A DNA stretch of 62,153 nucleotides from Mycobacteriales bacterium (GCA_035714365.1 DASTMB010000053.1:1-62153), one strand, 5' to 3'; positions 14,873 through 23,652 are shown, numbered from the stretch's first letter. Numbers and translations are program-made. Notes: a model not told the origin generated them from the letters alone.

Positions 14873-14900
14873 TGGACGTTCGGGACGCGCCGCGGTTTAC
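14873..14900 (-). promoter_or_regulatory. Putative autoregulated ECF promoter
   Basis: On the minus strand: GTAAACCG (14900-14893), 14 nt, then CGTCCA (14878-14873), ending 6 nt before the GTG at 14866. Compare 8943-8970. Confidence 0.55.
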
Positions 14901-14922
14901 CGGGACCGCTGATTTCCCGCCT

Positions 14923-15579
14923 CTAGACGCGCATCTCCGCGGGCTCGCCGTCGACGACGAGGTCCGGCTCGGTCACCTTCCGCACGTCGTCCACCGACAC
15001 GCCCGGCGCCAGCTCGCGCAGCACCAGGCCGTCCGGTGTGACGTCGATCACGGCCAGGTCGGTGATGATCCGGTGGACGACGCGGCGGCCGGTGTACGGC
15101 AGCGAGCACTCGTCGACGATCTTGGGGGAGCCGTCCTTGGCGGCGTGCTCCATCATCACGATCAGCCGCTTGGCGCCGTGGACGAGGTCCATCGCGCCGC
15201 CCATCCCCTTGACCATCTTCCCGGGGATCATCCAGTTGGCCAGGTCGCCGTCCTTGGACACCTGCATGGCGCCCAGCACCGCGACGTCGATGTGCCCGCC
15301 GCGGATCATCGAGAACGACGTCGCCGAGTCGAAGAACGACGACCCCGGCTGGATCGTGACCGTCTCCTTGCCGGCGTTGATCAGGTCCGGGTCCTCGGTG
15401 CCGTCCTCGGGGTACGGGCCGACGCCGAGGATGCCGTTCTCGCTCTGGAGGACGACGTGCACGCCGTCCGGCAGGTAGTTGGGGATCAGCGTCGGCATGC
15501 CGATGCCGAGGTTGACGTACTGGCCGTCCTCGAGCTCGGTCGCGACGCGCGCGGCGAGCTGCTCGCGGGTCAGTGCCAT
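14923..15579 (-). CDS. scoB: 3-oxoacid CoA-transferase subunit B
   Basis: 218-aa beta subunit of a class I CoA-transferase, which moves CoA from succinyl-CoA to a 3-oxoacid. N-terminus [20 protein letters not shown] leads to [15 protein letters not shown]; the active-site Glu lies in [14 protein letters not shown]; further family motifs are [20 protein letters not shown] and [19 protein letters not shown]. The ATG at 15579 follows the subunit A stop by one base. Acetoacetate or 3-oxoadipate may be the substrate; length and motifs favour the succinyl-CoA:3-ketoacid (SCOT) type, linking it to ketone-body, acetoacetate or aromatic catabolism. Confidence 0.92.
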   Translation of the reverse strand: MALTREQLAARVATELEDGQYVNLGIGMPTLIPNYLPDGVHVVLQSENGILGVGPYPEDGTEDPDLINAGKETVTIQPGSSFFDSATSFSMIRGGHIDVAVLGAMQVSKDGDLANWMIPGKMVKGMGGAMDLVHGAKRLIVMMEHAAKDGSPKIVDECSLPYTGRRVVHRIITDLAVIDVTPDGLVLRELAPGVSVDDVRKVTEPDLVVDGEPAEMRV

Positions 15580-15580
15580 G

Positions 15581-16333
15581 TCAGCCCGCCTTCCGCACGG
15601 TGCGGCGTTCGATCCGCTTCTCGCCCTCGCCGACCGGCACGACGCGCTGCACGAACACCCCCGGCGTGTGCACCTCGGCCGGGTCCAGCTCGCCCGGCTC
15701 CACGAGGTTCTCGACCTCCGCGATCGTCACGCGGCCGGCGGCGGCGCAGAGCGGGTTGAAGTTCCGCGCGGCCATCCGGTAGACGAGGTTGCCGTGCCGG
15801 TCGCCCTTCCAGGCCCGCACCAGCGCGAAGTCGGTGACGATCGACTCCTCGAGGACGTAGTCGCGGTCGCCGAACGTCCGCGTCTCCTTCTTCGGCGACG
15901 CGAGCGCGATGCCGCCGCTGCCGTCGTACTTCCACGGCAGGCCGCCCTCGGCCACCTGGGTGCCGACGCCGGCCGGCGTGTAGAACGCCGGGATGCCCGC
16001 GCCGCCGGCGCGGAGGCGTTCGGCCAGGGTGCCCTGCGGCGTCAGCTCGACCTCGAGCTCGCCGGAGAGGAACTGGCGTTCGAACTCCTTGTTCTCGCCG
16101 ACGTAGCTGCTCGTCATCCGGCGCAGCCGCTTCGCCTGGAGCAGCAGGCCTAGGCCCCACTCGTCGACGCCGCAGTTGTTCGAGACGACCGACAGGTCGT
16201 CGACGCCCGCGTCGAGGAGGGCCTGGATGAGAACGGAGGGGATGCCGCAGAGCCCGAACCCGCCGACGGCCAGCGTCGCCCCCGGCGGGATGTCGGCGAC
16301 CGCGGCACTGGGGTCGCTGACAACCTTGTCCAT
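15581..16333 (-). CDS. scoA: 3-oxoacid CoA-transferase subunit A
   Basis: 250-aa alpha subunit of the same class I CoA-transferase. [20 protein letters not shown] is followed by the glycine-rich [17 protein letters not shown]; other markers are [33 protein letters not shown] and [16 protein letters not shown]. It binds CoA with subunit B and the two form the heterotetramer. The ATG at 16333 has a TAGGCT box 8 nt upstream, so scoA-scoB probably form a two-gene unit with a leaderless transcript, separated from the TIGR03089 gene only by 11 bp. Confidence 0.93.
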   Translation of the reverse strand: MDKVVSDPSAAVADIPPGATLAVGGFGLCGIPSVLIQALLDAGVDDLSVVSNNCGVDEWGLGLLLQAKRLRRMTSSYVGENKEFERQFLSGELEVELTPQGTLAERLRAGGAGIPAFYTPAGVGTQVAEGGLPWKYDGSGGIALASPKKETRTFGDRDYVLEESIVTDFALVRAWKGDRHGNLVYRMAARNFNPLCAAAGRVTIAEVENLVEPGELDPAEVHTPGVFVQRVVPVGEGEKRIERRTVRKAG

Positions 16334-16341
16334 GACGCGGG

Positions 16342-16347
16342 AGCCTA
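16342..16347 (-). promoter_or_regulatory. -10 box of leaderless scoAB transcript
   Basis: TAGGCT on the minus strand ends 8 nt before the ATG at 16333. It overlaps the last codons of the TIGR03089 gene, so scoAB can be transcribed on its own. Confidence 0.45.
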
Positions 16348-16923
16348 GGGCATGACGGCGCGCTCGACCTCGGCGCGCCTGGCGAGCGCGGCGGGGTCGG
16401 CGTTGCGGCAGAGGACGAGGCCGCCGCCGCCCGCCAGCGCGGCCAGCGCGAACGGCACCGGGTCGGTGCCGGCGACGAGTACGCGGCGCGGGTCGGGCGC
16501 GTGCGGCGGCGTGGTCGCCGGACCGCGCGGCGGGAACCGGTCGCCGTGCACCGGCACCTCCTCGGCGTAGTCGAGCACGCCCGGGTACGGCCGGCTCAAC
16601 GGCCCGGCGAACGGCCGCAGCGACAGCGCCACCACCTCGTCCCGCCCGGCGAGCGGCAGCCGGTCCTCCGCGACGAACGCCACGCCGCCGTCGTCGGCGA
16701 GCACGCACCCGGCCGCCCACACCGCGAGCGTCACGACGACGGCCTGCCAGTGCGGCGGTAGCAGCACCGCGACGGCGTCGCCCGGCGCCACGCCGAGGCC
16801 GTCCACGAGGAGGTTCGCGGTCTTGGCGACCCAGTTGTCGGCGGTGGCGTAGGAGAGCTCGGTGCGCTCGCCGGTGGCGTCGTCGTAGAACGTCAGGAAC
16901 GGCGTGCCCGGCTCGGCCGGCAC
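16345..16923 (-). CDS. TIGR03089 family protein (partial AMP-binding domain)
   Basis: Roughly 193-aa protein matching the actinobacterial TIGR03089 family, which resembles only the N-terminal part of an adenylate-forming (AMP-binding) enzyme. Recognisable stretches are [35 protein letters not shown] and [15 protein letters not shown]. The P-loop and the C-terminal lid of true acyl-CoA synthetases are not seen, so adenylating activity is doubtful. The only canonical start is the GTG at 16923, but the frame keeps a family-like sequence upstream ([12 protein letters not shown]) to a CTG at 16956, directly after the LCP stop, which may be the true start. Location beside LCP genes is common for this family. 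Confidence 0.8.
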   Translation of the reverse strand: MPAEPGTPFLTFYDDATGERTELSYATADNWVAKTANLLVDGLGVAPGDAVAVLLPPHWQAVVVTLAVWAAGCVLADDGGVAFVAEDRLPLAGRDEVVALSLRPFAGPLSRPYPGVLDYAEEVPVHGDRFPPRGPATTPPHAPDPRRVLVAGTDPVPFALAALAGGGGLVLCRNADPAALARRAEVERAVMP

Positions 16924-16957
16924 CCGCGCGCCGAGGACGTGCGCCAGCGCGTCCAGG

Positions 16958-18517
16958 TCAGCAGCCCTCGGGCTCGTCGGCGGCGGTGAGCGTCTTCACC
17001 GGCGACGGCGTCGCGGTCGGCGTGCCGACCGACGGCGGCGCGGTGGTCGGCGCGGCGGTGCGGACGACGACCTCGCGGGCGCCGGTGTAGTTGGCGCCGA
17101 TCACGACCTCGATGGTGCTGCCGAGCGTCTGGTCGAGCTGCGTGGACGAGCCGGGGATCGCGGCGGCGACGGTGCGCGCGCTGTCCGCCTTGGACGGGCC
17201 GTGCCGGACGATCGTGGTGGCGTACGACGACGCGTCGGCGTCGCCGGTGCCGAGCACCTGGAAGCCGACGCCCGCGAGGTCCTCGCCGGCCTTGCGGGCG
17301 GTGCCGGCGACGCCGGTGCCGTTGAGCACCTTCAGCCGGATGCGGGACGGCCGGACGATGAGGTCGGTCGGCTGCTGGGTCGGGGCGGGGGAGGCGCCGG
17401 CGCTGATCGCGTCGTCGGCGCGGATCGACGCGAACAGCGCGTCGTCGGCCTCCTTGTCCAGCTCCACGACGAGCGCCTTGCCGTGGTAGACGCCCTTCGG
17501 GTGGTACGGCACGGTGACGAACACGATCTTCGCCGGGTCGAGGCCGCGCAGCTTCGTGGCCAGCGCCTTCATGTCGTTGAACGACAGCTTGTCGTCGACG
17601 GTGAGCGACCGGGCGACGGTGTCGAGGAACCGGTACAGCCGGTCCGGGCGGGCCAGGATGCCGAGGCTGGTGGCGCGGCGCAGCATCGAGCCGAGGAACT
17701 GCTGCTGCCGCTGGATGCGGCCGAAGTCGCCGCGCGGGTCGAACTTCCGCGCCCGCACGAACGCCAGCGCCTGCGTGCCGCGCACCCGGCTGCGGCCGGC
17801 CGGCAGGTCGAGCGCGGCGTCCTTGTCCTTCGCCGCCTCGGGCAGGCAGACGTCGACGCCGCCGAGCGCGTCGACCATCTTGAGGAAGCCGCGGAAGTCG
17901 ACCTCGAGGTAGTGGTCGACGTAGATGCCGGAGAGCTGCTCGATGGTGCGGATGAGCATGGCCGGGCCGCCGCCCTTGCGCTCGGCCTCGCCCTTGCCGT
18001 ACGCGGTGTTGATCCGGCCGAAGCCGTGGCCCGGGATCTCCACCCACGAGTCGCGGGGGAACGACACCAGCACGGCCTTGTCCCGCTTCGGCGACAGGTG
18101 CACCAGGATGATCGAGTCGGTGAGCTTGGCGCCCGGGTTGGCCTCGGTGCCGGCGGCCTTCAGCTCCTCCTTGGACAGCCCGTCGCGCGAGTCGGAGCCG
18201 ACGAGGAGGAAGTTCAGCGCCTTGCCGCCGTCGCCGTCGGCCTTGGCCGGGCGGGCCTGCTTGGTCTCCTCGTCGGTGCCGCAGAAGATGCAGGTGCGGT
18301 TGACGTGGCTGTTGATCAGCGCGAGCGCGCCGAAGCCGACCACGCTCGCCGCGAGCACGGACACCGAGGTGACGACGGCGACCCAGGAGAGCAGGCGGGC
18401 GACCCGGCGGCGGCGGGACCGGCGGCGCGGCCGCGCGGGCACGGCGGCCGGGGGCGCGGCGGCGGGCTCCGCCGGCGGCCCGGCCGGTCCCGGGACCTCC
18501 GGGCCGTCCTCGGTCAC
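16958..18517 (-). CDS. LCP family protein with LytR_C domain
   Basis: 519-aa LytR-CpsA-Psr enzyme, which transfers polyprenyl-pyrophosphate-linked glycans to peptidoglycan outside the membrane. A Pro/Arg-rich cytoplasmic head (about 40 residues) precedes one membrane helix (LLSWVAVVTSVSVLAASVVG). The LCP domain has LNFLLVGSDSRDGLSKEEL, DSIILVHLSPKRDKAVLVSF, PRDSWVEIPGHG with the conserved Arg/Asp, and GSMLRRATSLGIL. A LytR_C domain follows (RIRLKVLNGTGVAGTARKAG). Oddity: a C-x-x-C pair (TCIFCGTD) sits between the helix and the LCP domain. GTG start one base after the upstream LCP stop. Together with the polymer genes it probably anchors a wall polysaccharide such as an arabinogalactan- or teichoic-acid-like glycan. 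Confidence 0.92.
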   Translation of the reverse strand: MTEDGPEVPGPAGPPAEPAAAPPAAVPARPRRRSRRRRVARLLSWVAVVTSVSVLAASVVGFGALALINSHVNRTCIFCGTDEETKQARPAKADGDGGKALNFLLVGSDSRDGLSKEELKAAGTEANPGAKLTDSIILVHLSPKRDKAVLVSFPRDSWVEIPGHGFGRINTAYGKGEAERKGGGPAMLIRTIEQLSGIYVDHYLEVDFRGFLKMVDALGGVDVCLPEAAKDKDAALDLPAGRSRVRGTQALAFVRARKFDPRGDFGRIQRQQQFLGSMLRRATSLGILARPDRLYRFLDTVARSLTVDDKLSFNDMKALATKLRGLDPAKIVFVTVPYHPKGVYHGKALVVELDKEADDALFASIRADDAISAGASPAPTQQPTDLIVRPSRIRLKVLNGTGVAGTARKAGEDLAGVGFQVLGTGDADASSYATTIVRHGPSKADSARTVAAAIPGSSTQLDQTLGSTIEVVIGANYTGAREVVVRTAAPTTAPPSVGTPTATPSPVKTLTAADEPEGC

Positions 18518-18518
18518 G

Positions 18519-19979
18519 TCAGGCCGCGCACGGGTCGTCGGCGGCGGTGGCGACCGGCGGGCGGCTCGCCGTCGGGCGCGGCGCGGGCGGTGGCGACGAG
18601 GACGTCACCTTCACCGCGAGCGGCTTCTGGTAGTCGCGGCCGACGATCAACGTCAGCGTGCCCGGCGCGGCCGGCCCGGGCTCGGCCTTCGCGCCGTGCA
18701 GCGCGGCGACGAGCGTCGCGGCGGCGGCCTCGTTGCCGGGGGCGTAGCGGACGGTGGTGCGCTCGTACGACGAGCCGTCGGCGTTGCCGGTGCCGACGAC
18801 GCGGAAGCCGACGTCGCGCAGGTCGTTCGCCGCACCGGCGGCGCGGCGCGGGACGCCGGTGCCGTTGAGGACGTTCACCCGGACGTCGCGCGGCGCGACG
18901 GTGAGCTTGGCGGGCACCGGCGCGGGCGGCTTGGTGAGCGGCTGGTCGTGCGCGATCGCCTGGTACATGTCGCGGCCGGCGACCTCGTCCAGCAGCACGA
19001 CGGACTGGCCGTTGCGCATCGCCAGCCGGTCCACCGGCGCGGTGACGAACGCCACGCGCCCCGGGTCGAGCCCCTTCATCGCGAGCGCGAGCGACTTCAT
19101 GTCGTCGAAGCCGAGCCGGTCGTCGACCTGCACCGACTTGGTGGCGACGTCGAGGAACGACTTGAGCTTGAACGGGTTGAGCAGCACGCCGAGGCTGGTG
19201 GCCCGGCGCAGCAGCGCGCCGAGGAACTGCTGCTGGCGCTGGATGCGGTCCAGGTCGCCGCGCGGGAGGCCGTGCCGCTGGCGGACGAACGCGAGCGCCT
19301 GCTGGCCCTTGATGTGGCTCTTGCCGGCCGGCAGGTCGATGCCGGAGAACGAGTCCTTGGCGGGCTTCGGCAGGCAGACGTCGACGCCGTCGAGGGCGTC
19401 GACCAGCCGCTGGAACCCGGCGAAGTTGACCTCGAGGTAGTGGTCGACGCGCACGCCGGTGAGGTGCTCGACGGTCTGGATCGCGAGCGCCGGGCCGCCG
19501 TCGGAGAACGCCGTGTTGATCTTCGCGCTGCGCAGCGGCTTGCCGCCGTGGGCGGGGATCTCGACGTAGGAGTCGCGGGGGAAGCTGACGAGCGTCACGT
19601 GCTTACGGTCGGCCGCGAGGTGGATCAGGATCATCGTGTCCGACCGCCGGCCGGGCGTGAACTCCGTCGCCGCCTTGCGCAGCTCCTCCTTGGACAGCCC
19701 GTCGCGGGAGTCGGAGCCGACGAGGAGGAAGTTCAGCGCCTTGCCGCCGACGCGGGCGGGGCGGTTGCCGCCGATGTGCAACGGCAGCCGGTCGATGTTG
19801 CCGTCGTAGTAGCGGTACAGCGCGTACCCGACGCCGCTCGTCGCCACGATCGCGAACGACGTGAGGACGGCGACCCAGGACAGCACGCGCGCCAGGCGGC
19901 CGCGCTCGCGGCGCGCGGGACGGCGGCCGCGCGGGTCCAGCTCCGGCGGCAGCACGAGACCGTGCGGGTTGTCGCTCAC
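18519..19979 (-). CDS. LCP family protein with LytR_C domain (paralogue)
   Basis: 486-aa second LCP transferase, closely similar to its downstream neighbour: membrane helix VLSWVAVLTSFAIVATSGVG, LCP core LNFLLVGSDSRDGLSKEELR, DTMILIHLAADRKHVTLVSF, PRDSYVEIPAHG, and a LytR_C domain (DVRVNVLNGTGVPRRAAGAA). It lacks the C-x-x-C insertion. The start is the GTG at 19979. Divergent from rmlA across about 120 bp; a TACGCT box on the minus strand at 20047-20042 would give a 5' leader of about 55 nt. Two LCP proteins in tandem suggest distinct glycan acceptors or redundancy, as known in mycobacteria and corynebacteria. Confidence 0.92.
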   Translation of the reverse strand: MSDNPHGLVLPPELDPRGRRPARRERGRLARVLSWVAVLTSFAIVATSGVGYALYRYYDGNIDRLPLHIGGNRPARVGGKALNFLLVGSDSRDGLSKEELRKAATEFTPGRRSDTMILIHLAADRKHVTLVSFPRDSYVEIPAHGGKPLRSAKINTAFSDGGPALAIQTVEHLTGVRVDHYLEVNFAGFQRLVDALDGVDVCLPKPAKDSFSGIDLPAGKSHIKGQQALAFVRQRHGLPRGDLDRIQRQQQFLGALLRRATSLGVLLNPFKLKSFLDVATKSVQVDDRLGFDDMKSLALAMKGLDPGRVAFVTAPVDRLAMRNGQSVVLLDEVAGRDMYQAIAHDQPLTKPPAPVPAKLTVAPRDVRVNVLNGTGVPRRAAGAANDLRDVGFRVVGTGNADGSSYERTTVRYAPGNEAAAATLVAALHGAKAEPGPAAPGTLTLIVGRDYQKPLAVKVTSSSPPPAPRPTASRPPVATAADDPCAA

Positions 19980-20082
19980 AGGGCGTGCGTCTCCACGAAG
20001 GACAGGACGAACGGGCGCGGCCGTTGGTTGCGCGCCGGATCAGCGTAGCGAACGGGCTTGGCTCCGCCCGGTAACCCGCTGC

Positions 20083-20088
20083 TAGCCT
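20083..20088 (+). promoter_or_regulatory. Putative -10 box of rmlA
   Basis: TAGCCT ends 10 nt before the ATG at 20099, giving either a leaderless transcript or a leader of a few nucleotides. Confidence 0.4.
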
Positions 20089-20098
20089 CGCAGGCACC

Positions 20099-21163
20099 AT
20101 GAAGGCTCTCGTCCTCTCGGGCGGCGCCGGTACGCGCCTGCGCCCGATCACGCACACGTCCGCGAAGCAGCTCGTGCCGATCGCGAACAAGCCCACGCTG
20201 TTCTACGGCCTGGAGGCGATCCGCGACGCGGGCGTCACCGACGTCGGGATCATCGTCGGCGACACCGCGCCGGAGATCATGGCCGCCGTCGGCGACGGCA
20301 GCGCGCTCGGCATCTCCGTCACCTACATCCGCCAGGACGCGCCGCTCGGGCTGGCGCACTGCGTGCTCATCGCGCGCGACTTCCTCGGCGACGACGACTT
20401 CGTGATGTACCTCGGCGACAACTTCATCGTCGGGGGCATCACCGAGCTGGTCGACGAGTTCAAGCGGGACCAGCCGGACGCGCAGATCCTGCTGACCAAG
20501 GTCGACAACCCGTCGCAGTTCGGCGTCGCCGAGCTCGGCCCGGACGGCCGCGTGCAGTCGCTCGTGGAGAAGCCGAAGGAGCCGCGCAGCGACCTCGCGC
20601 TCGTCGGCGTCTACATGTTCGGCCCGTCGATCCACGAGGCGGTCGGCGCCATCAAGCCGAGCGCCCGCAACGAGCTGGAGATCACCGACGCGATCCAGTG
20701 GCTGGTCGACGCGGGCCGCGACGTGCGCCCGCACCTCGTCACCGGCTACTGGAAGGACACCGGCCGCCTCGAGGACATGCTCGAGTGCAACCGCAAGGTG
20801 CTGGAGTCGCTGGAGCCGGCCGTGCACGGCACCGTCGACGCCGAGTCGCGGCTGGTCGGCCGCGTCGTGGTCGAGGAGGGCGCGTCGATCGTCCGCTCGA
20901 CCGTGCGCGGCCCGGCGATCATCGGGCGCGGCACGCGGATCGTGGACACCTACGTGGGGCCGTTCACCTCGATCTACCACTCCTGCCTGGTCGAGCGGAC
21001 CGAGGTCGAGCACTCGATCGTGCTGGAGTCGACGCACATCGCCGACATCCAGCGGATCGAGGACTCGCTCATCGGCAAGGAGGTCGAGCTCTCCCGCTCG
21101 GTCACCCAGCCCAAGGCTCTGCGGCTCATGCTCGGCGACCACAGCCGGGTCGCCATCCCGTGA
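20099..21163 (+). CDS. rmlA: Glucose-1-phosphate thymidylyltransferase, long form
   Basis: 354-aa nucleotidyltransferase making dTDP-glucose from glucose-1-phosphate and dTTP, first step of dTDP-L-rhamnose synthesis. N-terminal signature LVLSGGAGTRLRPITHTSAK and KQLVPIANKPTLFYGLEAI, followed by YIRQDAPLGLAHCVLIA and the metal-binding MYLGDNF. Unlike the 290-aa E. coli type, it has a C-terminal left-handed beta-helix of hexapeptide-like repeats (about residues 245-340: AESRLVGRVVVEEGASIVRS). This long form is common in actinomycetes, often in antibiotic or wall gene clusters. The next gene's GTG overlaps its stop (21160-21163). Confidence 0.92.
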   Translation: MKALVLSGGAGTRLRPITHTSAKQLVPIANKPTLFYGLEAIRDAGVTDVGIIVGDTAPEIMAAVGDGSALGISVTYIRQDAPLGLAHCVLIARDFLGDDDFVMYLGDNFIVGGITELVDEFKRDQPDAQILLTKVDNPSQFGVAELGPDGRVQSLVEKPKEPRSDLALVGVYMFGPSIHEAVGAIKPSARNELEITDAIQWLVDAGRDVRPHLVTGYWKDTGRLEDMLECNRKVLESLEPAVHGTVDAESRLVGRVVVEEGASIVRSTVRGPAIIGRGTRIVDTYVGPFTSIYHSCLVERTEVEHSIVLESTHIADIQRIEDSLIGKEVELSRSVTQPKALRLMLGDHSRVAIP

Positions 21164-21948
21164 GCGGCGGCGGGGGGCCGTTCGACCTCTACGACCCGGA
21201 GTCCGGCGTCGGGCCGCCGCCGGAGCCGCTGGCCGCCCCGCCGGCCCGCCGCCGGCGCGGGGGCGGCCGGCCCGCCGTGGCCGTGCTCGCGTTCGTCCTC
21301 GTGACCGCGGGGGTGCTGGCGCTGCGCGCCGCGGGCGGCGTGCGGCACGCCGATCCGCTCCCGCCGTCGCCGCGGCACGAGGCCCTGGCGCCGCTCGCGG
21401 CGTTCAAGCCGGTGACGTACACCGGCAGGGGGCCGAAGACGATCCGGCTCCAGCGGCCGGCGCCGGGCGCGATGCTGCTGGCGGTCCAGGGCGGCGGCGG
21501 CGACGAGGAGTTCACCGTCACCTCGCGGAGCGCCGACGGCGTCGAGATCGCGACGCTGGTGTGGGCGAGGCACGCGGCGTTCGACGGCGTCGTCCCGCTG
21601 GACTTCGGCGAGGACATCGTCGGCAACGCCGTGGCGCTCGACGTCGCGTCCCGGCACCCGTGGACGTTGCGGCTGCTCCCGGTGTCGACGGCGCCGGAGC
21701 TCGGCGCGCGGGGCTACCGCGGTCACGACATGCAGGTGCTCCACCACACCGGCGACACGGTGACGTACCGGGTGTCCGGCAACGACCGCGCCGAGCAGTT
21801 CGGCGTGTTCGTCGGCCACGACACGGTGCACTGGCCGTCCGAGCCGATCCTGGAGGTCGAGCCGGTCCACGACCTGCTGCTGACCGTGCACGACGGCGAC
21901 TACCTGTACGTGTTCGCGGCCGGCGGCTGGACGATCACCCCCCGGTAG
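21160..21948 (+). CDS. Membrane-anchored hypothetical protein
   Basis: 262-aa protein translationally coupled to rmlA (GTGA overlap). A Pro/Gly-rich cytoplasmic head ends in a membrane helix (AVAVLAFVLVTAGVLALRAA, about residues 39-58). The extracellular part (residues 75-262) is strand-rich: TYTGRGPKTIRL, AMLLAVQGGGGDEEFTV, WTLRLLPVST, DTVTYRVSGNDRAEQFGV, and DYLYVFAAGGWTITPR. It looks like one beta-sandwich, with two similar halves possible, but no family is recognised. The stop overlaps the stop of the convergent acetyltransferase-like gene by 14 bp. Coupling to rmlA suggests a role linked to rhamnosylated polymer at the surface. Confidence 0.72.
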   Translation: MSGGGGPFDLYDPESGVGPPPEPLAAPPARRRRGGGRPAVAVLAFVLVTAGVLALRAAGGVRHADPLPPSPRHEALAPLAAFKPVTYTGRGPKTIRLQRPAPGAMLLAVQGGGGDEEFTVTSRSADGVEIATLVWARHAAFDGVVPLDFGEDIVGNAVALDVASRHPWTLRLLPVSTAPELGARGYRGHDMQVLHHTGDTVTYRVSGNDRAEQFGVFVGHDTVHWPSEPILEVEPVHDLLLTVHDGDYLYVFAAGGWTITPR

Positions 21949-22765
21949 CGCGGCGGCGGGCGATCTCGCCGGCGCCGAAGTCGACGAGCTCGCGCTGGCG
22001 CATCAGCCGGGCCGTGCCCTCGCCCGCCGGGCCGGCCCGCACGCCCGCCCCGCTCGCCTCGAACGCCGCCCCGACGTCCGGGAAGTCCGAGTCGTCGGTC
22101 TCCCACTCCGGGAACGTCACCCACTCGCGCCGCCCGCCGGCCAGCACCGCCGCGCCCTGCTGCTCGACCCGCTTCGCCGGATACTCCGCGCGGGCCTCGG
22201 CGAGGTGCAGCGAGGAGTTGTTGACGTGCCCCACGCCGAGCAGCAGCACGTGCGCGTCCAGCTCGTACAGGCGGGCGAGCGGCGACTCCTCGCCGAGGCC
22301 GAACGGCAGCGGGTGCGGCTCCAGCACGCGTTCGGCGAGCGGGCCCACCGCGCCGAACGACAGGTGCGGGTGCGCCGACCGGCGCGCGCCGGGCCAGCGC
22401 AGCACGCAGTCCGCGACCGCGCCCATCTGCCGGGTCGACGCGGTCCGCGGGTCGAACGCCGGCGTCTCCGCGCGGATCACCGGCCACCACGCCTCCGGGA
22501 CCGGCGGGTGCCGCCACAGCGACGGCTCCGTCCGCCCCGTGGAGAACGCCGGCACGACCAGCGTGCCGTCCGGCCCCAGCACCGCGAGCAGCGCCTCGAC
22601 CACCGCCTCCGGGCCGCCCGCGACCCAGCCGAGCGCGCTCAGCCGCGAGTGCGCCAGCACGACGCCGCCCTCCGGCACGCCGAGCGCGCGCAGGTCCGCG
22701 ACCAGCCGCCGGACCGTCACCGGCGTCCCCTGCGCCGTCCCCGCCACGACCTCCGCCTCACCCAC
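21935..22765 (-). CDS. AAC(3)-family N-acetyltransferase
   Basis: 276-aa protein of the antibiotic N-acetyltransferase (AAC(3)/YokD) superfamily, which uses acetyl-CoA to acetylate an amine. Family landmarks: VVLAHSRLSALGWVAGG, LGPDGTLVVPAFSTGR, ARRSAHPHLSFGAVG with the active-site His, and LGEESPLARLYELDAHVL followed by GVGHVNNSSLHLAE. Length is normal. GTG start at 22765 with TACGGT 6 nt upstream. Chromosomal members in actinobacteria need not confer drug resistance; with rml genes on both sides, a role in modifying an amino sugar is equally possible. Substrate not predictable from sequence. Confidence 0.88.
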   Translation of the reverse strand: MGEAEVVAGTAQGTPVTVRRLVADLRALGVPEGGVVLAHSRLSALGWVAGGPEAVVEALLAVLGPDGTLVVPAFSTGRTEPSLWRHPPVPEAWWPVIRAETPAFDPRTASTRQMGAVADCVLRWPGARRSAHPHLSFGAVGPLAERVLEPHPLPFGLGEESPLARLYELDAHVLLLGVGHVNNSSLHLAEARAEYPAKRVEQQGAAVLAGGRREWVTFPEWETDDSDFPDVGAAFEASGAGVRAGPAGEGTARLMRQRELVDFGAGEIARRRATGG

Positions 22766-22771
22766 GGCGGC

Positions 22772-22777
22772 ACCGTA
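22772..22777 (-). promoter_or_regulatory. -10 box of leaderless acetyltransferase transcript
   Basis: TACGGT on the minus strand ends 6 nt before the GTG at 22765. Confidence 0.5.
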
Positions 22778-22851
22778 CCGGCAGGAAGGGCGGCGCGGGC
22801 GCCGAAGTGCGGGGGTGGACGCACACCCCCTCCTCCTTCAGGAGCCCAGCC

Positions 22852-23553
22852 GTGAAGTTCCGTTCCCTCGCGTTCGTCGCGACCCCCGCGGTGGCCGTTC
22901 TCGCCACCGTCGCGCACGCCGCGGCCCCCGCCGCCCCGCCCAAGCCGCTCGTCGTCACCGACGCCGCCGGCGACGCCAACGCGATCAACGGCGCCGGCGT
23001 CGTGTCCGGCGGCGGCGTGCCGGAGGGCGTGCCCACCGACCCCGCCAGTATGGCGGCCTACGACATCCGCTCGGTGACGTTCGCCGCCACCGGCAAGGTC
23101 ACCAGCAAGAAGGTCCGCGGCAAGACGGTGAAGACGTTCGGCTGCACCGGCTACACCGTGGCGATGGAGATGGCGGGCACGCCGTCGACCACCGCCACGC
23201 TGTACCGCGTGCAGGCGCAGACGCCGTTGCACTCGACGTTCTGGCTCCAGTTCTCGAACCCGGCGGGCGGCGAGACGTCGTCGGTCCTGCGCTTCAACGT
23301 CCCGGCGTCCCCGACCGACCCGACGGCGACGACGAAGAGCGTCCCGCTCGTCAACCCGGCGAAGGTCGTCGGCAACAAGGTGGTCTTCACCGTCACCGCC
23401 GCCGACCTCGGCAAGGCCGGCGAGAAGCTCGGCCGCGCCACCATCACGAACATCGGCGCCGACGTGCGCACCGCCACGCCGCGCGCCACCGCCCCGATGT
23501 GGGACCAGCTCGTCACCGACGGGTCGCAGGTCTGGCGGGTCTGCCCGCAGTAG
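22852..23553 (+). CDS. Secreted hypothetical protein
   Basis: 233-aa exported protein. Signal peptide VKFRSLAFVATPAVAVLATV with cleavage near AHA-AA at about residue 24. The mature part begins LVVTDAAGDANAINGAGVV, a D-x-x-GD motif that opens several secreted beta-sandwich families, then DIRSVTFAATGKVTSKKVRG, TFWLQFSNPAGGE, and KVVFTVTAADLGKAGEKLG. The same ordered pattern occurs in the proteins at 2278-2859, 37765-38694 and 41779-42999. GTG start at 22852 with GGAG about 8 nt upstream. A strong hairpin follows 7 nt after the stop. Function unknown; a carbohydrate-binding or DOMON-like fold is a reasonable but untested guess. Confidence 0.8.
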   Translation: MKFRSLAFVATPAVAVLATVAHAAAPAAPPKPLVVTDAAGDANAINGAGVVSGGGVPEGVPTDPASMAAYDIRSVTFAATGKVTSKKVRGKTVKTFGCTGYTVAMEMAGTPSTTATLYRVQAQTPLHSTFWLQFSNPAGGETSSVLRFNVPASPTDPTATTKSVPLVNPAKVVGNKVVFTVTAADLGKAGEKLGRATITNIGADVRTATPRATAPMWDQLVTDGSQVWRVCPQ

Positions 23554-23560
23554 CCGCCGC

Positions 23561-23603
23561 GGGCGCGGTTCCCGGCCGCCACGCGCAACCGGGAACCGCG
23601 CCC
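23561..23603 (+). terminator. Strong hairpin terminator
   Basis: A perfect 15-bp stem (23561-23575 with 23589-23603) and 13-nt loop lie 7 nt past the stop of the secreted-protein gene and before rmlB. No T-run follows. Confidence 0.65.
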
Positions 23604-23652
23604 CGGAGTCTGGGAGGATGACCGCGCTCGTCCCCCGACCCCGAGGACTCCC

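Noticed and set aside
21935-22765. Calling the AAC(3)-family gene an aminoglycoside-resistance determinant
   Set aside because: The fold is clear, but chromosomal members often have other substrates and nothing in the context indicates resistance.
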